The notes below the pieces were generated by a model that was not told the origin of the DNA, ran no database searches, and saw only the letters and a program-made list of their open reading frames with translations. This document shows positions 7,269 through 14,991 of a DNA stretch of 28,844 nt, one piece after another. The translations under genes and the position numbers were made by a program. The stretch's first letter is position 1. The number at the start of each line of letters is the position of its first letter. The DNA comes from Bacteroidetes bacterium UBA6161 (lineage in GTDB: Bacteria > Bacteroidota > Bacteroidia > NS11-12g > UBA955), in the NCBI GenBank assembly GCA_002422315.1, contig DIUJ01000047.1, positions 1-28,844 of the forward strand, read 5' to 3'.

Positions 7269-7901
7269 ATGAAAAATACACTAAAATACTTATTACTCAT
7301 CTGTATTTCAGCAATATACAACACTTCAATTTCACAAAACTTTGAAGGAGGAATACAAGCAGGGGCCAATCTTAGCCAAGTAGATGGCGATTTGAATGGA
7401 GGATACAACAAAATAGGCATGAATGGAGGAATATTTGTTAGGTATCAATTACCTAAATCCCCAAAAAGCAAAGTGGGTTTTGACATTAGTTACATGAACA
7501 AAGGAAGCCAAAATAAACGTGACGAACAAAACTTAAATCCAATTATTATATACAATTATCATTATGTGTCTGTTCCGATATATTATATGTATCAGGTAAA
7601 AGAAAATCTTGCTTTGCGAAGTGGTTTGTCGTGGGGCTATGTATTTGGTTCAAGTTTAGACGATGGGGGTTCAGAGAAAGAAATTACGGGTTTAAGAAAT
7701 ACAGATATAGGCTTTCATTTGGGCGTGGAATATGCATTTAACGAAAAAATATCTGCACTTATAAACTATCAATATTCCATAAGAAGCATAATTGATCAAG
7801 ACAGGAGTTTAATCAATGTACCTTTTGCGCAATTCCGTCGCAATGGAGTATACCATAATTTATTTCAAGTAAGCCTTTCCTATAGACTAACAAAACAATG
7901 A
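7269..7901 (+). CDS. Outer-membrane beta-barrel (PorT-like porin-family) protein
   Basis: A 210-residue protein with a signal peptide (MKNTLKYLLLICISAIYNTSISQ) followed by GGIQAGANLSQVDGDL, the typical opening of small Bacteroidota barrels (outer membrane beta-barrel / PorT family). Alternating amphipathic strands end in aromatic residues throughout, e.g. VGFDISYMNKGSQ, YYMYQVKENLALRSGLSWGYVF, IGFHLGVEYAF, and the last strand NLFQVSLSYRLTKQ fits a barrel C terminus. The likely location is the outer membrane; ligand or partner is unknown. It is the first gene of a run with the next lipoprotein gene (4-base overlap, ATGA) and rodA, so its expression is tied to cell-wall elongation (inference from order). 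Confidence 0.85.
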   Translation: MKNTLKYLLLICISAIYNTSISQNFEGGIQAGANLSQVDGDLNGGYNKIGMNGGIFVRYQLPKSPKSKVGFDISYMNKGSQNKRDEQNLNPIIIYNYHYVSVPIYYMYQVKENLALRSGLSWGYVFGSSLDDGGSEKEITGLRNTDIGFHLGVEYAFNEKISALINYQYSIRSIIDQDRSLINVPFAQFRRNGVYHNLFQVSLSYRLTKQ

Positions 7902-8359
7902 GAGTCCTAGTATCTTTAGTCTTAGTGTTATTTCTCACCTCTTGCACTACACGCAAACAAAGCATTGGCAATTTTTCAGAAAAAGAAGCAAGCGAATTAG
8001 CTATAATCTTACTTTTAAACCAACAAGTAACAGAATGGAATAATGGAAATTTAGATGGTTTTATGGAGGCATATTGGAAAAGTGATTCCTTGCTATTTAT
8101 TACTGCTACAAGTACTCGCAAGGGTTGGCAATCGGTATACGACAGTTATCGTAAAAATTATTTTAAAACAGAAAGTACAAGAGGTATATTAAAATTTGAA
8201 GTTTTAGAGTTTTATCCTTTAAACCAACAAAACAATGAAATTCTGGTTTTAGGAAAATGGGAAGTAAACAAAGAAGAAAAAATATCTTCCGGAAAATTCT
8301 CTTTGATAATGAAACAAATAGAAGGCAAATGGAGAATAATTGTTGACCATACTTGGTAA
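7898..8359 (+). CDS. DUF4440/SnoaL-like (NTF2-fold) lipoprotein
   Basis: A 153-residue protein with a lipoprotein signal, MRVLVSLVLVLFLTSC, Cys16 being the lipidation site. The mature part has the NTF2-fold DUF4440 pattern: an N-terminal helix pair (LNQQVTEWNNGNLDGFMEAYWKSDSLLFI), a middle KGWQSVYDSYRKNY segment, and closing strands KFSLIMKQIEGKWRIIVDHTW, where the final W-x-I-x-x-D-H is typical. Such proteins are usually small ligand binders or unassigned enzymes; no catalytic set can be named. It starts inside the stop of the barrel gene (ATGA overlap, translational coupling) and ends 6 bases before rodA. It is anchored in the inner or outer membrane facing the periplasm. Confidence 0.85.
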   Translation: MRVLVSLVLVLFLTSCTTRKQSIGNFSEKEASELAIILLLNQQVTEWNNGNLDGFMEAYWKSDSLLFITATSTRKGWQSVYDSYRKNYFKTESTRGILKFEVLEFYPLNQQNNEILVLGKWEVNKEEKISSGKFSLIMKQIEGKWRIIVDHTW

Positions 8360-8365
8360 AATAAA

Positions 8366-9646
8366 ATGGCCTTAAACTATAGCTCTTCATTCGCCAACAA
8401 TAAAGCAAGACCAGATTGGTTTTTACTATTTTTGTACCTATTACTTTCGGTCTTTGGAGTGTTAAACGTATTTTCCGCTTCCACTTCCCCCGAAGATTCG
8501 GTATTTTTAGATTTCAGTAAGAACCATGGCAAACAAATAATCTTTTTGGGAGTAGCACTTGTAATAGGCTCGCTTATTATGCTTACCTCTTCAGGTTTTT
8601 TTGAATTTACAGCATATTTTATCTATGGTCTTGTTTTATTTTTACTTGTTAGCGTATTGGTAATTGGAACCACTGTTGCAGCTTCAAAAAGTTGGTTTAG
8701 CATAGGTTCCTTTAGATTTCAGCCAGCGGAGTTTGCAAAATATGCCACAGTATTGGCATTGGCCAAATTTATGAGTGGATATGATGTACAGTTTAAGGGA
8801 AGTAAAAATATAGCTATAGCCTTTGCTATTGTTGGAATTCCTATGTTGCTTACCTTGGCACAAAACGATACGGGTTCTGCTTTAGTATTTTTTAGTTTTG
8901 TTTTGGTTTTTTATCGGCTTGGTTTACCTGGTTATTGGCTTTTAATGGGCGCGTATTTGGTTGCATTATTTGTATTGTCTATTGTGTATGAAAGCACATA
9001 TATATGGCTGGGACTAACTTTACTCGCAGCCATAGCGGCATATATAGGACGTAAAATAAAAAAATGGATTTTATTAGTCAGTTTGCTTTTAATCTCTTCT
9101 TTTGCTGTGAACATTGGAGTGGGAGTGTTTTTTAATTCTATTTTAAAACAATACCAACGCGACAGAATTCTGGTAATCTTAAATTTAAAGGAAGACAATA
9201 AGGGTATTGGTTACAATCTTAACCAATCAAAAATTGCTATTGGCGCAGGCAGGTTAAGCGGCAGGGGGTTTATGGAAGGTACCCAAAACAAAATGGGATT
9301 TGTACCTGAACAAAGTACAGATTTTATTTTTTGTACTATTGGAGAGGAGTTTGGATTTATTGGTTCAACCTTATTTCTTATAACATATTTAGTCTTCCTT
9401 GGTAGAATTATATATATTGCAGAGAGACAAAAAAACAATTTCAGTAGGCTTGTAGGCTATGGTGCATTTTCCGTTCTATTTTTCCACTTCTTTATCAATA
9501 TTGGCATGACCGTAGGGGTTGTTCCTGTTATAGGAATTCCCCTCCCCTTCTTTAGTTATGGTGGTAGCTCTTTTCTAGCTTTTAGTATTATGTTTTTTAC
9601 TTTCTTAAGCCTAGACTCTAAAAGAGTATTTGAAGTAAACAGATAA
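8366..9646 (+). CDS. rodA: Peptidoglycan glycosyltransferase RodA (SEDS family)
   Basis: A 426-residue polytopic inner-membrane protein of the SEDS family that polymerises lipid II during cell elongation together with a class B PBP and MreBCD. It has about ten membrane helices. Signature blocks are RFQPAEFAKYATVLALAKFM, the DTGSALVF loop with the essential Asp, GTQNKMGFVPEQSTDFIFCTIGEEFGFIGS, and GIPLPFFSYGGSSFLAFSI. The N-terminal D-W-F-L-L-x-L-Y-x-L-L-x-x-x-G-V-L-N-V-F-S-A pattern fits RodA better than FtsW. mreBCD and the PBP2 gene, its usual neighbours, are not beside it here; instead it follows a barrel gene and a lipoprotein gene by 6 bases and is likely co-transcribed with them. No domain is missing. 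Confidence 0.93.
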   Translation: MALNYSSSFANNKARPDWFLLFLYLLLSVFGVLNVFSASTSPEDSVFLDFSKNHGKQIIFLGVALVIGSLIMLTSSGFFEFTAYFIYGLVLFLLVSVLVIGTTVAASKSWFSIGSFRFQPAEFAKYATVLALAKFMSGYDVQFKGSKNIAIAFAIVGIPMLLTLAQNDTGSALVFFSFVLVFYRLGLPGYWLLMGAYLVALFVLSIVYESTYIWLGLTLLAAIAAYIGRKIKKWILLVSLLLISSFAVNIGVGVFFNSILKQYQRDRILVILNLKEDNKGIGYNLNQSKIAIGAGRLSGRGFMEGTQNKMGFVPEQSTDFIFCTIGEEFGFIGSTLFLITYLVFLGRIIYIAERQKNNFSRLVGYGAFSVLFFHFFINIGMTVGVVPVIGIPLPFFSYGGSSFLAFSIMFFTFLSLDSKRVFEVNR

Positions 9647-9657
9647 ATCCTATTTTC

Positions 9658-9687
9658 TTGTATTTTTAATTCTTTTTTATACTTTTG
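9658..9687 (+). promoter_or_regulatory. Bacteroidota-type -33/-7 promoter for the 9691 gene
   Basis: A TTG (9658-9660), a 19-base spacer and TACTTTTG (9680-9687) form a good match to the Bacteroidota primary-sigma promoter. The -7 element ends only 3 bases before the ATG at 9691, implying a leaderless transcript. It also separates this gene from rodA. Confidence 0.65.
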
Positions 9688-9690
9688 TTT

Positions 9691-10524
9691 ATGCGAAAAA
9701 ACCATTGCATAACATTAATTATAATTATAGAACTAGTACTAATAAACTATACAAATATTTATTCTCAAATATTTGAAGTCAACCCAGGTTCTAATGCATC
9801 TGTTTTAGGAAGAAATACAACATCTTACGAAAGCAGCTTCAATATTTTCAACAACAGCTCCTTATTAATAAATAAAAATAAGAATATATTTTTTACGGAT
9901 TTTTCATTTGGAAACCTACATTCCATGAAAGAATTGTACTTGGTCTCTGTTGCTTCGGGCTATACATTTAATAACTCAGCGGTAGGTATAGGGGTATATT
10001 CTATTGGCAGCAATGCTTTTTCTCAATACTCTTTGGCAATGTCTTTTGCAAAAAAACTTAGTCCTACCATACAATCTGGAATAGTGATTCAATACTTGGG
10101 TACATACGTTTTGGAATATGGAAACTTTGGAACACCTACCTTTGGATTAAATACCACCTATAAATTATCTGACAAGACAAATATTTGCATTCAAATTTCA
10201 AATCCACACAAACCCAAAATAGACCAAATAAGCGACCAAAGGCTTAGGTCGTCTTTACAAATGGGAACTAGCCATGTACTAAGTAAAGAAACCTCGCTGT
10301 ATACACAGTTAAGCATTTACGAAACAAATGACATTTCGATTTCTACCGGTATATCGTACAAACCCAACCAAAAACATAGCTTTTTAATTGGCTACCAGAC
10401 ACTTGCTAGAAATATGGGATTTGGGTATAACTACCATAAGAATATACATATTCAAATTGGTTTCTTGTACCATGCCAGGCTTGGATATAGTTACATTGTA
10501 GAAACCAATCTTTTTCGTCAATGA
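9691..10524 (+). CDS. Putative outer-membrane barrel protein, possibly FadL/PorV-like
   Basis: A 277-residue exported protein. The ATG at 9691 is preferred over a TTG two codons upstream because the latter sits inside the -7 promoter element. A signal peptide ends at NIYSQ. The mature start EVNPGSNASVLGRNTTSYESSFNIFNNSSLL faintly recalls the SARALGMGGA...FNNPAGL opening of PorV/PorQ/FadL-like outer-membrane proteins. The rest is repeated amphipathic beta strands, ending in YSYIVETNLFRQ. Family assignment is uncertain. Its stop overlaps the start of the next gene by four bases (ATGA), so the two products are probably made in step and may interact in the outer membrane. Confidence 0.75.
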   Translation: MRKNHCITLIIIIELVLINYTNIYSQIFEVNPGSNASVLGRNTTSYESSFNIFNNSSLLINKNKNIFFTDFSFGNLHSMKELYLVSVASGYTFNNSAVGIGVYSIGSNAFSQYSLAMSFAKKLSPTIQSGIVIQYLGTYVLEYGNFGTPTFGLNTTYKLSDKTNICIQISNPHKPKIDQISDQRLRSSLQMGTSHVLSKETSLYTQLSIYETNDISISTGISYKPNQKHSFLIGYQTLARNMGFGYNYHKNIHIQIGFLYHARLGYSYIVETNLFRQ

Positions 10525-12578
10525 ATTTAAAATCATTCGTATATATAGTTTCCTGTTTGGCTTGGCTACCATCAAATGCACAAACTATAGACGAAGAAAT
10601 AGAACAAAACATAGAAATATTTCTAGAAGAAAAGGAAAATGAAACAGAACTAACCGATTTGATTGAACACTATAAAGATAAAATGTATCAAAAAACGAAT
10701 TTGAATAAATCAAATTATCAAGATTTAGAAATTTTTGATTTTCTAAAACCTAAAGATATACAAGCAATTTTAAACCATCGAAAAAAATTCGGAAACTTTG
10801 TAAGTATTTACGAACTTCAGGCAGTAGAAGGTCTGGAATTAGAAAAAGTAAAACTACTTTTCCCTTATGTAAGTGTGGAGGGTTCTTGGTTTGAATTTGG
10901 TACCAAAGACAAGTTATCTTCTCAAAAAAACACCCAAATCATGTTGCAAACCCAAAGAAAGATTGAAAAAGCTGCGGGATATTTAGCTCAAAACGATACT
11001 ACAAAACCAAAGTATTTAGGCGATAATTTCAGACATGTAATGAGGATTAAAAGTCAAATAAATCCCTATATAAAAATAGGGCTCAATGCTGAAAAAGATG
11101 CTGGTGAACCATTCTTTAATTCATATAATCCAAAAGGTTTTGACTTTTATACAGGCTATGTACAATACCAAAACAAGAATGGGATTGTTAAGCAAATAAT
11201 CTTAGGAGATTACAATGCTGCTTTTGGTCAAGGCTTAACTTTTGGTTCTGGACTTGCCTTTGGGAAAGGATTAAATATATACCAAATTAAGAGAAACCAA
11301 CACGGATTTAGAAGCTCAAACTCCTTAAACGAAGCGTTATACTTAAGAGGCTTAGCAGTAAATTTGGTTTATAAAAAAATAAATCTCCATACATGGTATT
11401 CCAAAACAAAAGTTGATGCTATAGAACGTGGTTTCGACACCCTTGCAAACGAAAGCATATTCGGAATTCAAAGTACAGGACTACATAGAACAATAGCCGA
11501 ATTAGAATCTAAAAACAAAATAGATAGACAAGTAATAGGAAGCAATTTACAACTAAATTTAAACAAAATAGTTTTAAACTACACTATACTTAACATCTCT
11601 GTTTCTGGCCTAATTCATAAATCAAATAATTTGTATCAAAAATTCTCTCCTCTTAGTCCATTTAATTTTAGACAGGGCTTAAGTTTTCAATATGCATATA
11701 AAAACTCGCTTTCCTTTGCAGAAGTAAGTATACAAAATACAAACAGTGTATCTTATACATTTGGAACTCTTTGGGCTCTTGGTAAAAATTTAGATTTTTC
11801 TTTTTTACATAGATCTTTTTCAAAAAACAGCAACTACGATTTAAGTAATGCTATAAGCGAAAGCAGTTCTATGAGCGGAGAAAAAGGAAACTATATAGGT
11901 TTGTCGGGAAAACTTAACCCAAATCTCCATTTTACCAGTTATATGGATATTTTTCAATACAATTGGCTAAAATACTTAACCGATGCCCCTAGTGTTGGTA
12001 GCGACTATTTTTTTGAAATACAGTACATAAAAAGAAAATATTGGACCTTGAGTTTTAGATACAAAACAAAGTTAAACGAGAAGAATATAAGGAGTAATTT
12101 GCTTACAGAACCTTTTGCAGAAATAACACCGCATGAAAGAAACAATATGCGAATTCATTTTACAAGCAATATAGACTTATATACACAAATAAGACTTAGG
12201 GCTGAATGGTCTAGTTTCTCGAGTCCTATAGGAATATTTGAGTCACAAAAAGGATACTTTGCTTATGCCGATGTAAATAGAAAAATTGCAAACGCTAAAA
12301 TATATTTCCGTTATGCCGTGTTTCATATCAATGGTTTTGATGCCCGAATATATTCTTTTGAAAACGACCTACCATATAGTTTTTCTGTACCCTTTTTTTC
12401 AGACTCTGGTACTCGATTTTACATACAGGTAAAAGCCCAAACAATAAAAAACTTAGAGGTTTGGATTAGGTATAGCCAAACAAATTTTCATAACAAAGAA
12501 GCAATAGGAAGTGGCAATGAAAAAATTGAAGGAAACAAGGTATCAGAGATTAAGGCAATGTGTAAATACAGTTTTTAA
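10521..12578 (+). CDS. Helix-hairpin-helix domain protein with C-terminal beta-barrel
   Basis: A 685-residue exported protein. The signal peptide ends at LPSNAQ (residue 21). Residues 22-58 are an acidic helical linker, and about 59-117 contain a ComEA-like helix-hairpin-helix module (LNKSNYQDLEIFDFLKPKDI, then ILNHRKKFGNFVSIYELQAV, EGLELEKVKLLFPYV). From about residue 130 to the end the sequence is beta-rich with alternating hydrophobic strands (e.g. IILGDYNAAFGQGLTFGSGL, VNLVYKKINLHTWYSKTK) and ends EIKAMCKYSF, a barrel-type C terminus. I know this architecture as a recurrent Bacteroidota hypothetical family. DNA binding by the HHH module, perhaps in uptake, is possible but unproven. It is translationally coupled to the smaller barrel gene upstream. 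Confidence 0.85.
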   Translation: MNLKSFVYIVSCLAWLPSNAQTIDEEIEQNIEIFLEEKENETELTDLIEHYKDKMYQKTNLNKSNYQDLEIFDFLKPKDIQAILNHRKKFGNFVSIYELQAVEGLELEKVKLLFPYVSVEGSWFEFGTKDKLSSQKNTQIMLQTQRKIEKAAGYLAQNDTTKPKYLGDNFRHVMRIKSQINPYIKIGLNAEKDAGEPFFNSYNPKGFDFYTGYVQYQNKNGIVKQIILGDYNAAFGQGLTFGSGLAFGKGLNIYQIKRNQHGFRSSNSLNEALYLRGLAVNLVYKKINLHTWYSKTKVDAIERGFDTLANESIFGIQSTGLHRTIAELESKNKIDRQVIGSNLQLNLNKIVLNYTILNISVSGLIHKSNNLYQKFSPLSPFNFRQGLSFQYAYKNSLSFAEVSIQNTNSVSYTFGTLWALGKNLDFSFLHRSFSKNSNYDLSNAISESSSMSGEKGNYIGLSGKLNPNLHFTSYMDIFQYNWLKYLTDAPSVGSDYFFEIQYIKRKYWTLSFRYKTKLNEKNIRSNLLTEPFAEITPHERNNMRIHFTSNIDLYTQIRLRAEWSSFSSPIGIFESQKGYFAYADVNRKIANAKIYFRYAVFHINGFDARIYSFENDLPYSFSVPFFSDSGTRFYIQVKAQTIKNLEVWIRYSQTNFHNKEAIGSGNEKIEGNKVSEIKAMCKYSF

Positions 12579-12639
12579 AAAACAGATAAAAGTAGAACTA
12601 AATAGTTTAAAACAATAAAAAGAAACCCTAAAAATAACT

Positions 12640-12647
12640 TTATTTTG
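12640..12647 (+). promoter_or_regulatory. Weak candidate -7 element of pdxJ
   Basis: TTATTTTG is one mismatch from TAnnTTTG (alternatively TATTTTG with a one-base shorter core). It ends 5 bases before the pdxJ ATG, the same spacing as the better elements in this window. No -33 element is clear. Confidence 0.35.
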
Positions 12648-12652
12648 CCGAC

Positions 12653-13390
12653 ATGGATAAGCACACAAAACTAAGTGTAAATATTAACAAGGTTGCCTTA
12701 ATTCGCAACAGTAGGGGAAGTAACAAGCCCAATCTTTTACAATTTGCTAAAGATTGTGAAGATTTTGGTGCTCAGGGAATTACTGTACATCCTAGGCCCG
12801 ACGAACGACATATTACATATGCAGACTTAGATCCATTAATGAAGCAAAATAAAAGTGAATTTAACATAGAAGGGAATCCAAGTCCGTATTTTATAGACTT
12901 AGTTTGTAAAATAAAGCCGCACCAAGTAACCCTTGTTCCTGATTCCGATCAGCAGCTAACAAGCGACCACGGTTGGGATACAAAATCCAATCTTCAGTTT
13001 TTAAAAAATACTATTAAAACTTTCAAAGACAAGGGGATTAGGGTTTCTATATTTGTAGACCCAGAGATAGAAACCATATCTTATGCAAAAGAAACTGGTG
13101 CAGACAGAATTGAGCTATATACTGGTCCTTATGCGCATGACTTCGAATCCAATCCAGAAAAAGCCATAGAACCCTATTTACTAGCTGCAAACCATGCAAA
13201 CCAACTAGAACTTGGAATAAATGCAGGGCACGATTTAGACCTTTTGAATTTGAATTATTTCTACAAAAACATACCCAATTTATTGGAAGTAAGCATTGGC
13301 CATGCCTTAATAAGCGATGCTCTTTATTTTGGAATTCACAATACCATTCGTATGTATTTAAATAGATTACACCCAGACTATGCCCCTTAA
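12653..13390 (+). CDS. pdxJ: Pyridoxine 5'-phosphate synthase
   Basis: A 245-residue cytoplasmic enzyme that condenses 1-deoxy-D-xylulose 5-phosphate with 3-amino-2-oxopropyl phosphate to give pyridoxine 5'-phosphate, the last ring-forming step of DXP-dependent vitamin B6 synthesis. The sequence shows the family landmarks: LSVNINKVALIRNSRG at the N terminus, GAQGITVHPRPDERHI (active-site His/Arg cluster), EFNIEGNPS, QVTLVPDS, the GINAGHDLDLLN phosphate loop and EVSIGHALISDALYFG near the C terminus. Length matches PdxJ (~240). It has its own start region, and its last 11 bases overlap the next gene, a phospholipase/nuclease-fold protein with no known role in B6. No other pdx genes are in the window. 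Confidence 0.97.
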   Translation: MDKHTKLSVNINKVALIRNSRGSNKPNLLQFAKDCEDFGAQGITVHPRPDERHITYADLDPLMKQNKSEFNIEGNPSPYFIDLVCKIKPHQVTLVPDSDQQLTSDHGWDTKSNLQFLKNTIKTFKDKGIRVSIFVDPEIETISYAKETGADRIELYTGPYAHDFESNPEKAIEPYLLAANHANQLELGINAGHDLDLLNLNYFYKNIPNLLEVSIGHALISDALYFGIHNTIRMYLNRLHPDYAP

Positions 13391-14357
13391 TAAATATCCA
13401 TTTGTTTTGTTGCTAATTTTTGGTCCTTTTTTGTCTTTGGGTTGGGGTTTTTATGCACATAAAAAAATAAATGAACAAGCAGTTTATTCTCTTCCCCCAG
13501 AACTTTTTGGGTTCTACAAAAACCATCTAAATTACCTAACAGAAAGAGCCACAGATCCAGATAAAAGAAGGTATGCAGTAGAAAACGAAGGGCCTAAGCA
13601 TTTTCTTGATGCTGACTATTATGAAAAACAGTTGCCACTGGACACTTTGCCAAAAAATTGGTTCAAGGCTGTAGAAAAATATAGCTTAGACACCTTACAA
13701 AAACATGGAATAGGTCCGTGGAATTTGCAACTCATGCAAAAACAGTTGGTAAAAGCATTTGAAGAGAAGAACATATTTAGAATAATTAAACTTTCTACAG
13801 ACATGGGGCACTACGTAGCAGACATGCATGTTCCGCTCCATACCACCTCCAACTACAATGGACAAAAAACGGGGCAACATGGGATACATGGCTTGTGGGA
13901 AAGCAGGTTGCCCGAACTATTTGCCTCTAATTACAACTTTGTAGTAGGTAGAGCCGTTTATATTGATTCAGTGGAATATTCCATTTGGAATGCATTTGAA
14001 AAGAGTCATTCATTGGTAGACAGTGTACTAAACACAGAAAGAAGAGTAAGTAATCTATTTTCCGAAGACAAAAAATACGTTATAGAACAAAGAGGGGCAA
14101 GCACAGTAAAAACCTACTCTAGAGAATTTAGCAGCAAATACCATCAGGAACTTGGCACTATGGTAGAGGATAGAATGAAAGACGCTATGTATTTGCTTAG
14201 TTGTCTTTGGTACACAGCATGGGTAGAAGCAGGAATGCCGAACCTAGAACTAAATCAAGGGTTCGGCATTCCGGAATATGACTCTGATGAGTTAAAAGAA
14301 ATTGAAACAAATTATCAGAAAGGTTCTATAAAAGGAAGAGAAGAACCAAACGAATAA
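13380..14357 (+). CDS. Exported zinc-dependent phospholipase C / S1-P1 nuclease-fold protein
   Basis: A 325-residue exported protein. After a signal peptide, cleavage following Gly21 would expose Trp22, and W22-G-F-Y-A-H27 matches Trp1...His6 of P1 nuclease, whose N-terminal Trp binds zinc. Further metal-ligand candidates follow in the family order: HFLDAD, STDMGHYVADMHVPLH (Asp, His, Asp, His) and GQHGIHGLWESRLPE (His...Glu). Three zinc ions and phosphodiester hydrolysis in the periplasm or outside are therefore expected; whether the substrate is phospholipid or nucleic acid cannot be decided, since both groups share the fold. The gene starts inside pdxJ (11-base overlap). Its stop TAA (14355-14357) touches the stop of the convergent gene. 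The charged C-terminal tail (from about 300) lies outside the core fold. Confidence 0.87.
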   Translation: MPLNKYPFVLLLIFGPFLSLGWGFYAHKKINEQAVYSLPPELFGFYKNHLNYLTERATDPDKRRYAVENEGPKHFLDADYYEKQLPLDTLPKNWFKAVEKYSLDTLQKHGIGPWNLQLMQKQLVKAFEEKNIFRIIKLSTDMGHYVADMHVPLHTTSNYNGQKTGQHGIHGLWESRLPELFASNYNFVVGRAVYIDSVEYSIWNAFEKSHSLVDSVLNTERRVSNLFSEDKKYVIEQRGASTVKTYSREFSSKYHQELGTMVEDRMKDAMYLLSCLWYTAWVEAGMPNLELNQGFGIPEYDSDELKEIETNYQKGSIKGREEPNE

Positions 14358-14906
14358 TTATTCTTTTTCTGCTTTAATCGTCATGATTGGTTTAATAGAG
14401 AAGTCAACGTTTTCTAATACATTTCTTCTAATTTGGAAAACCAATTTGAATTTTACTTTATCTTTTAGGATGTAGTTTTTAATATCTGCAGCATCTCTCC
14501 ATAGATACAAAGTATTGTAATGCATAGTAGCACTAGTATTTACAGTGGTAGAACCATCTGTTTTGTATGCTACTTTCAAATCTGGCAAACCATCTGCTAC
14601 CATGTATACATCTACTCCATGTGCAAATCCAAAACCTCTTTCTGTTGGATTTTTCATCTCCATTACAAAGGCACTAACTTCAGTACTCACAATATCGGTA
14701 GTAGCAAAACCTGCTTCTGTAATTTTGGCATTTGTAGCAAAGTCTATCTCCTCAGTAATTGTTTCGAAAGTAGATTGTGATGGAGTACCAATAGGCACTT
14801 GTAGTTCAGTTGAACTCTGTAAAACTATGTTTTTTGTTTCCTTTTTGGAACATGCTGCAAAAAGCATGATAGAAGAAACAGCTGCTATAGAAAGTATCTT
14901 ATTCAT
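14358..14906 (-). CDS. Hypothetical lipoprotein
   Basis: I do not recognise a family. From the ATG at 14906 the protein has 182 residues and starts with a lipoprotein signal MNKILSIAAVSSIMLFAAC (Cys19), followed by SKKETKN. An upstream in-frame extension of 20 residues would place charged residues before the signal and is rejected; a perfect -7 element also sits between the two candidate starts. The mature part is beta-rich with an acidic middle (FETITEEIDFATNAKITEAGFATTD) and ends in strands KVKFKLVFQIRRNVLENVDFSIKPIMTI. It is likely a periplasmic or surface beta-sandwich. It is a single gene, convergent with the phospholipase gene without any spacer. Confidence 0.8.
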   Translation of the reverse strand: MNKILSIAAVSSIMLFAACSKKETKNIVLQSSTELQVPIGTPSQSTFETITEEIDFATNAKITEAGFATTDIVSTEVSAFVMEMKNPTERGFGFAHGVDVYMVADGLPDLKVAYKTDGSTTVNTSATMHYNTLYLWRDAADIKNYILKDKVKFKLVFQIRRNVLENVDFSIKPIMTIKAEKE

Positions 14907-14911
14907 GTGGG

Positions 14912-14919
14912 CAAATTTA
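14912..14919 (-). promoter_or_regulatory. -7 promoter element of the lipoprotein gene
   Basis: On the minus strand this reads TAAATTTG, a perfect TAnnTTTG, ending 5 bases before the ATG at 14906. It lies inside the longer open frame, which supports the shorter start. A convincing -33 TTG is not seen at the expected distance. Confidence 0.55.
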
Positions 14920-14991
14920 AGAAAATATTCCAATAGATTACGTTGTTCTATTGAATATATTAACAAGGACTTACAAGTTGTCCACTATTTC

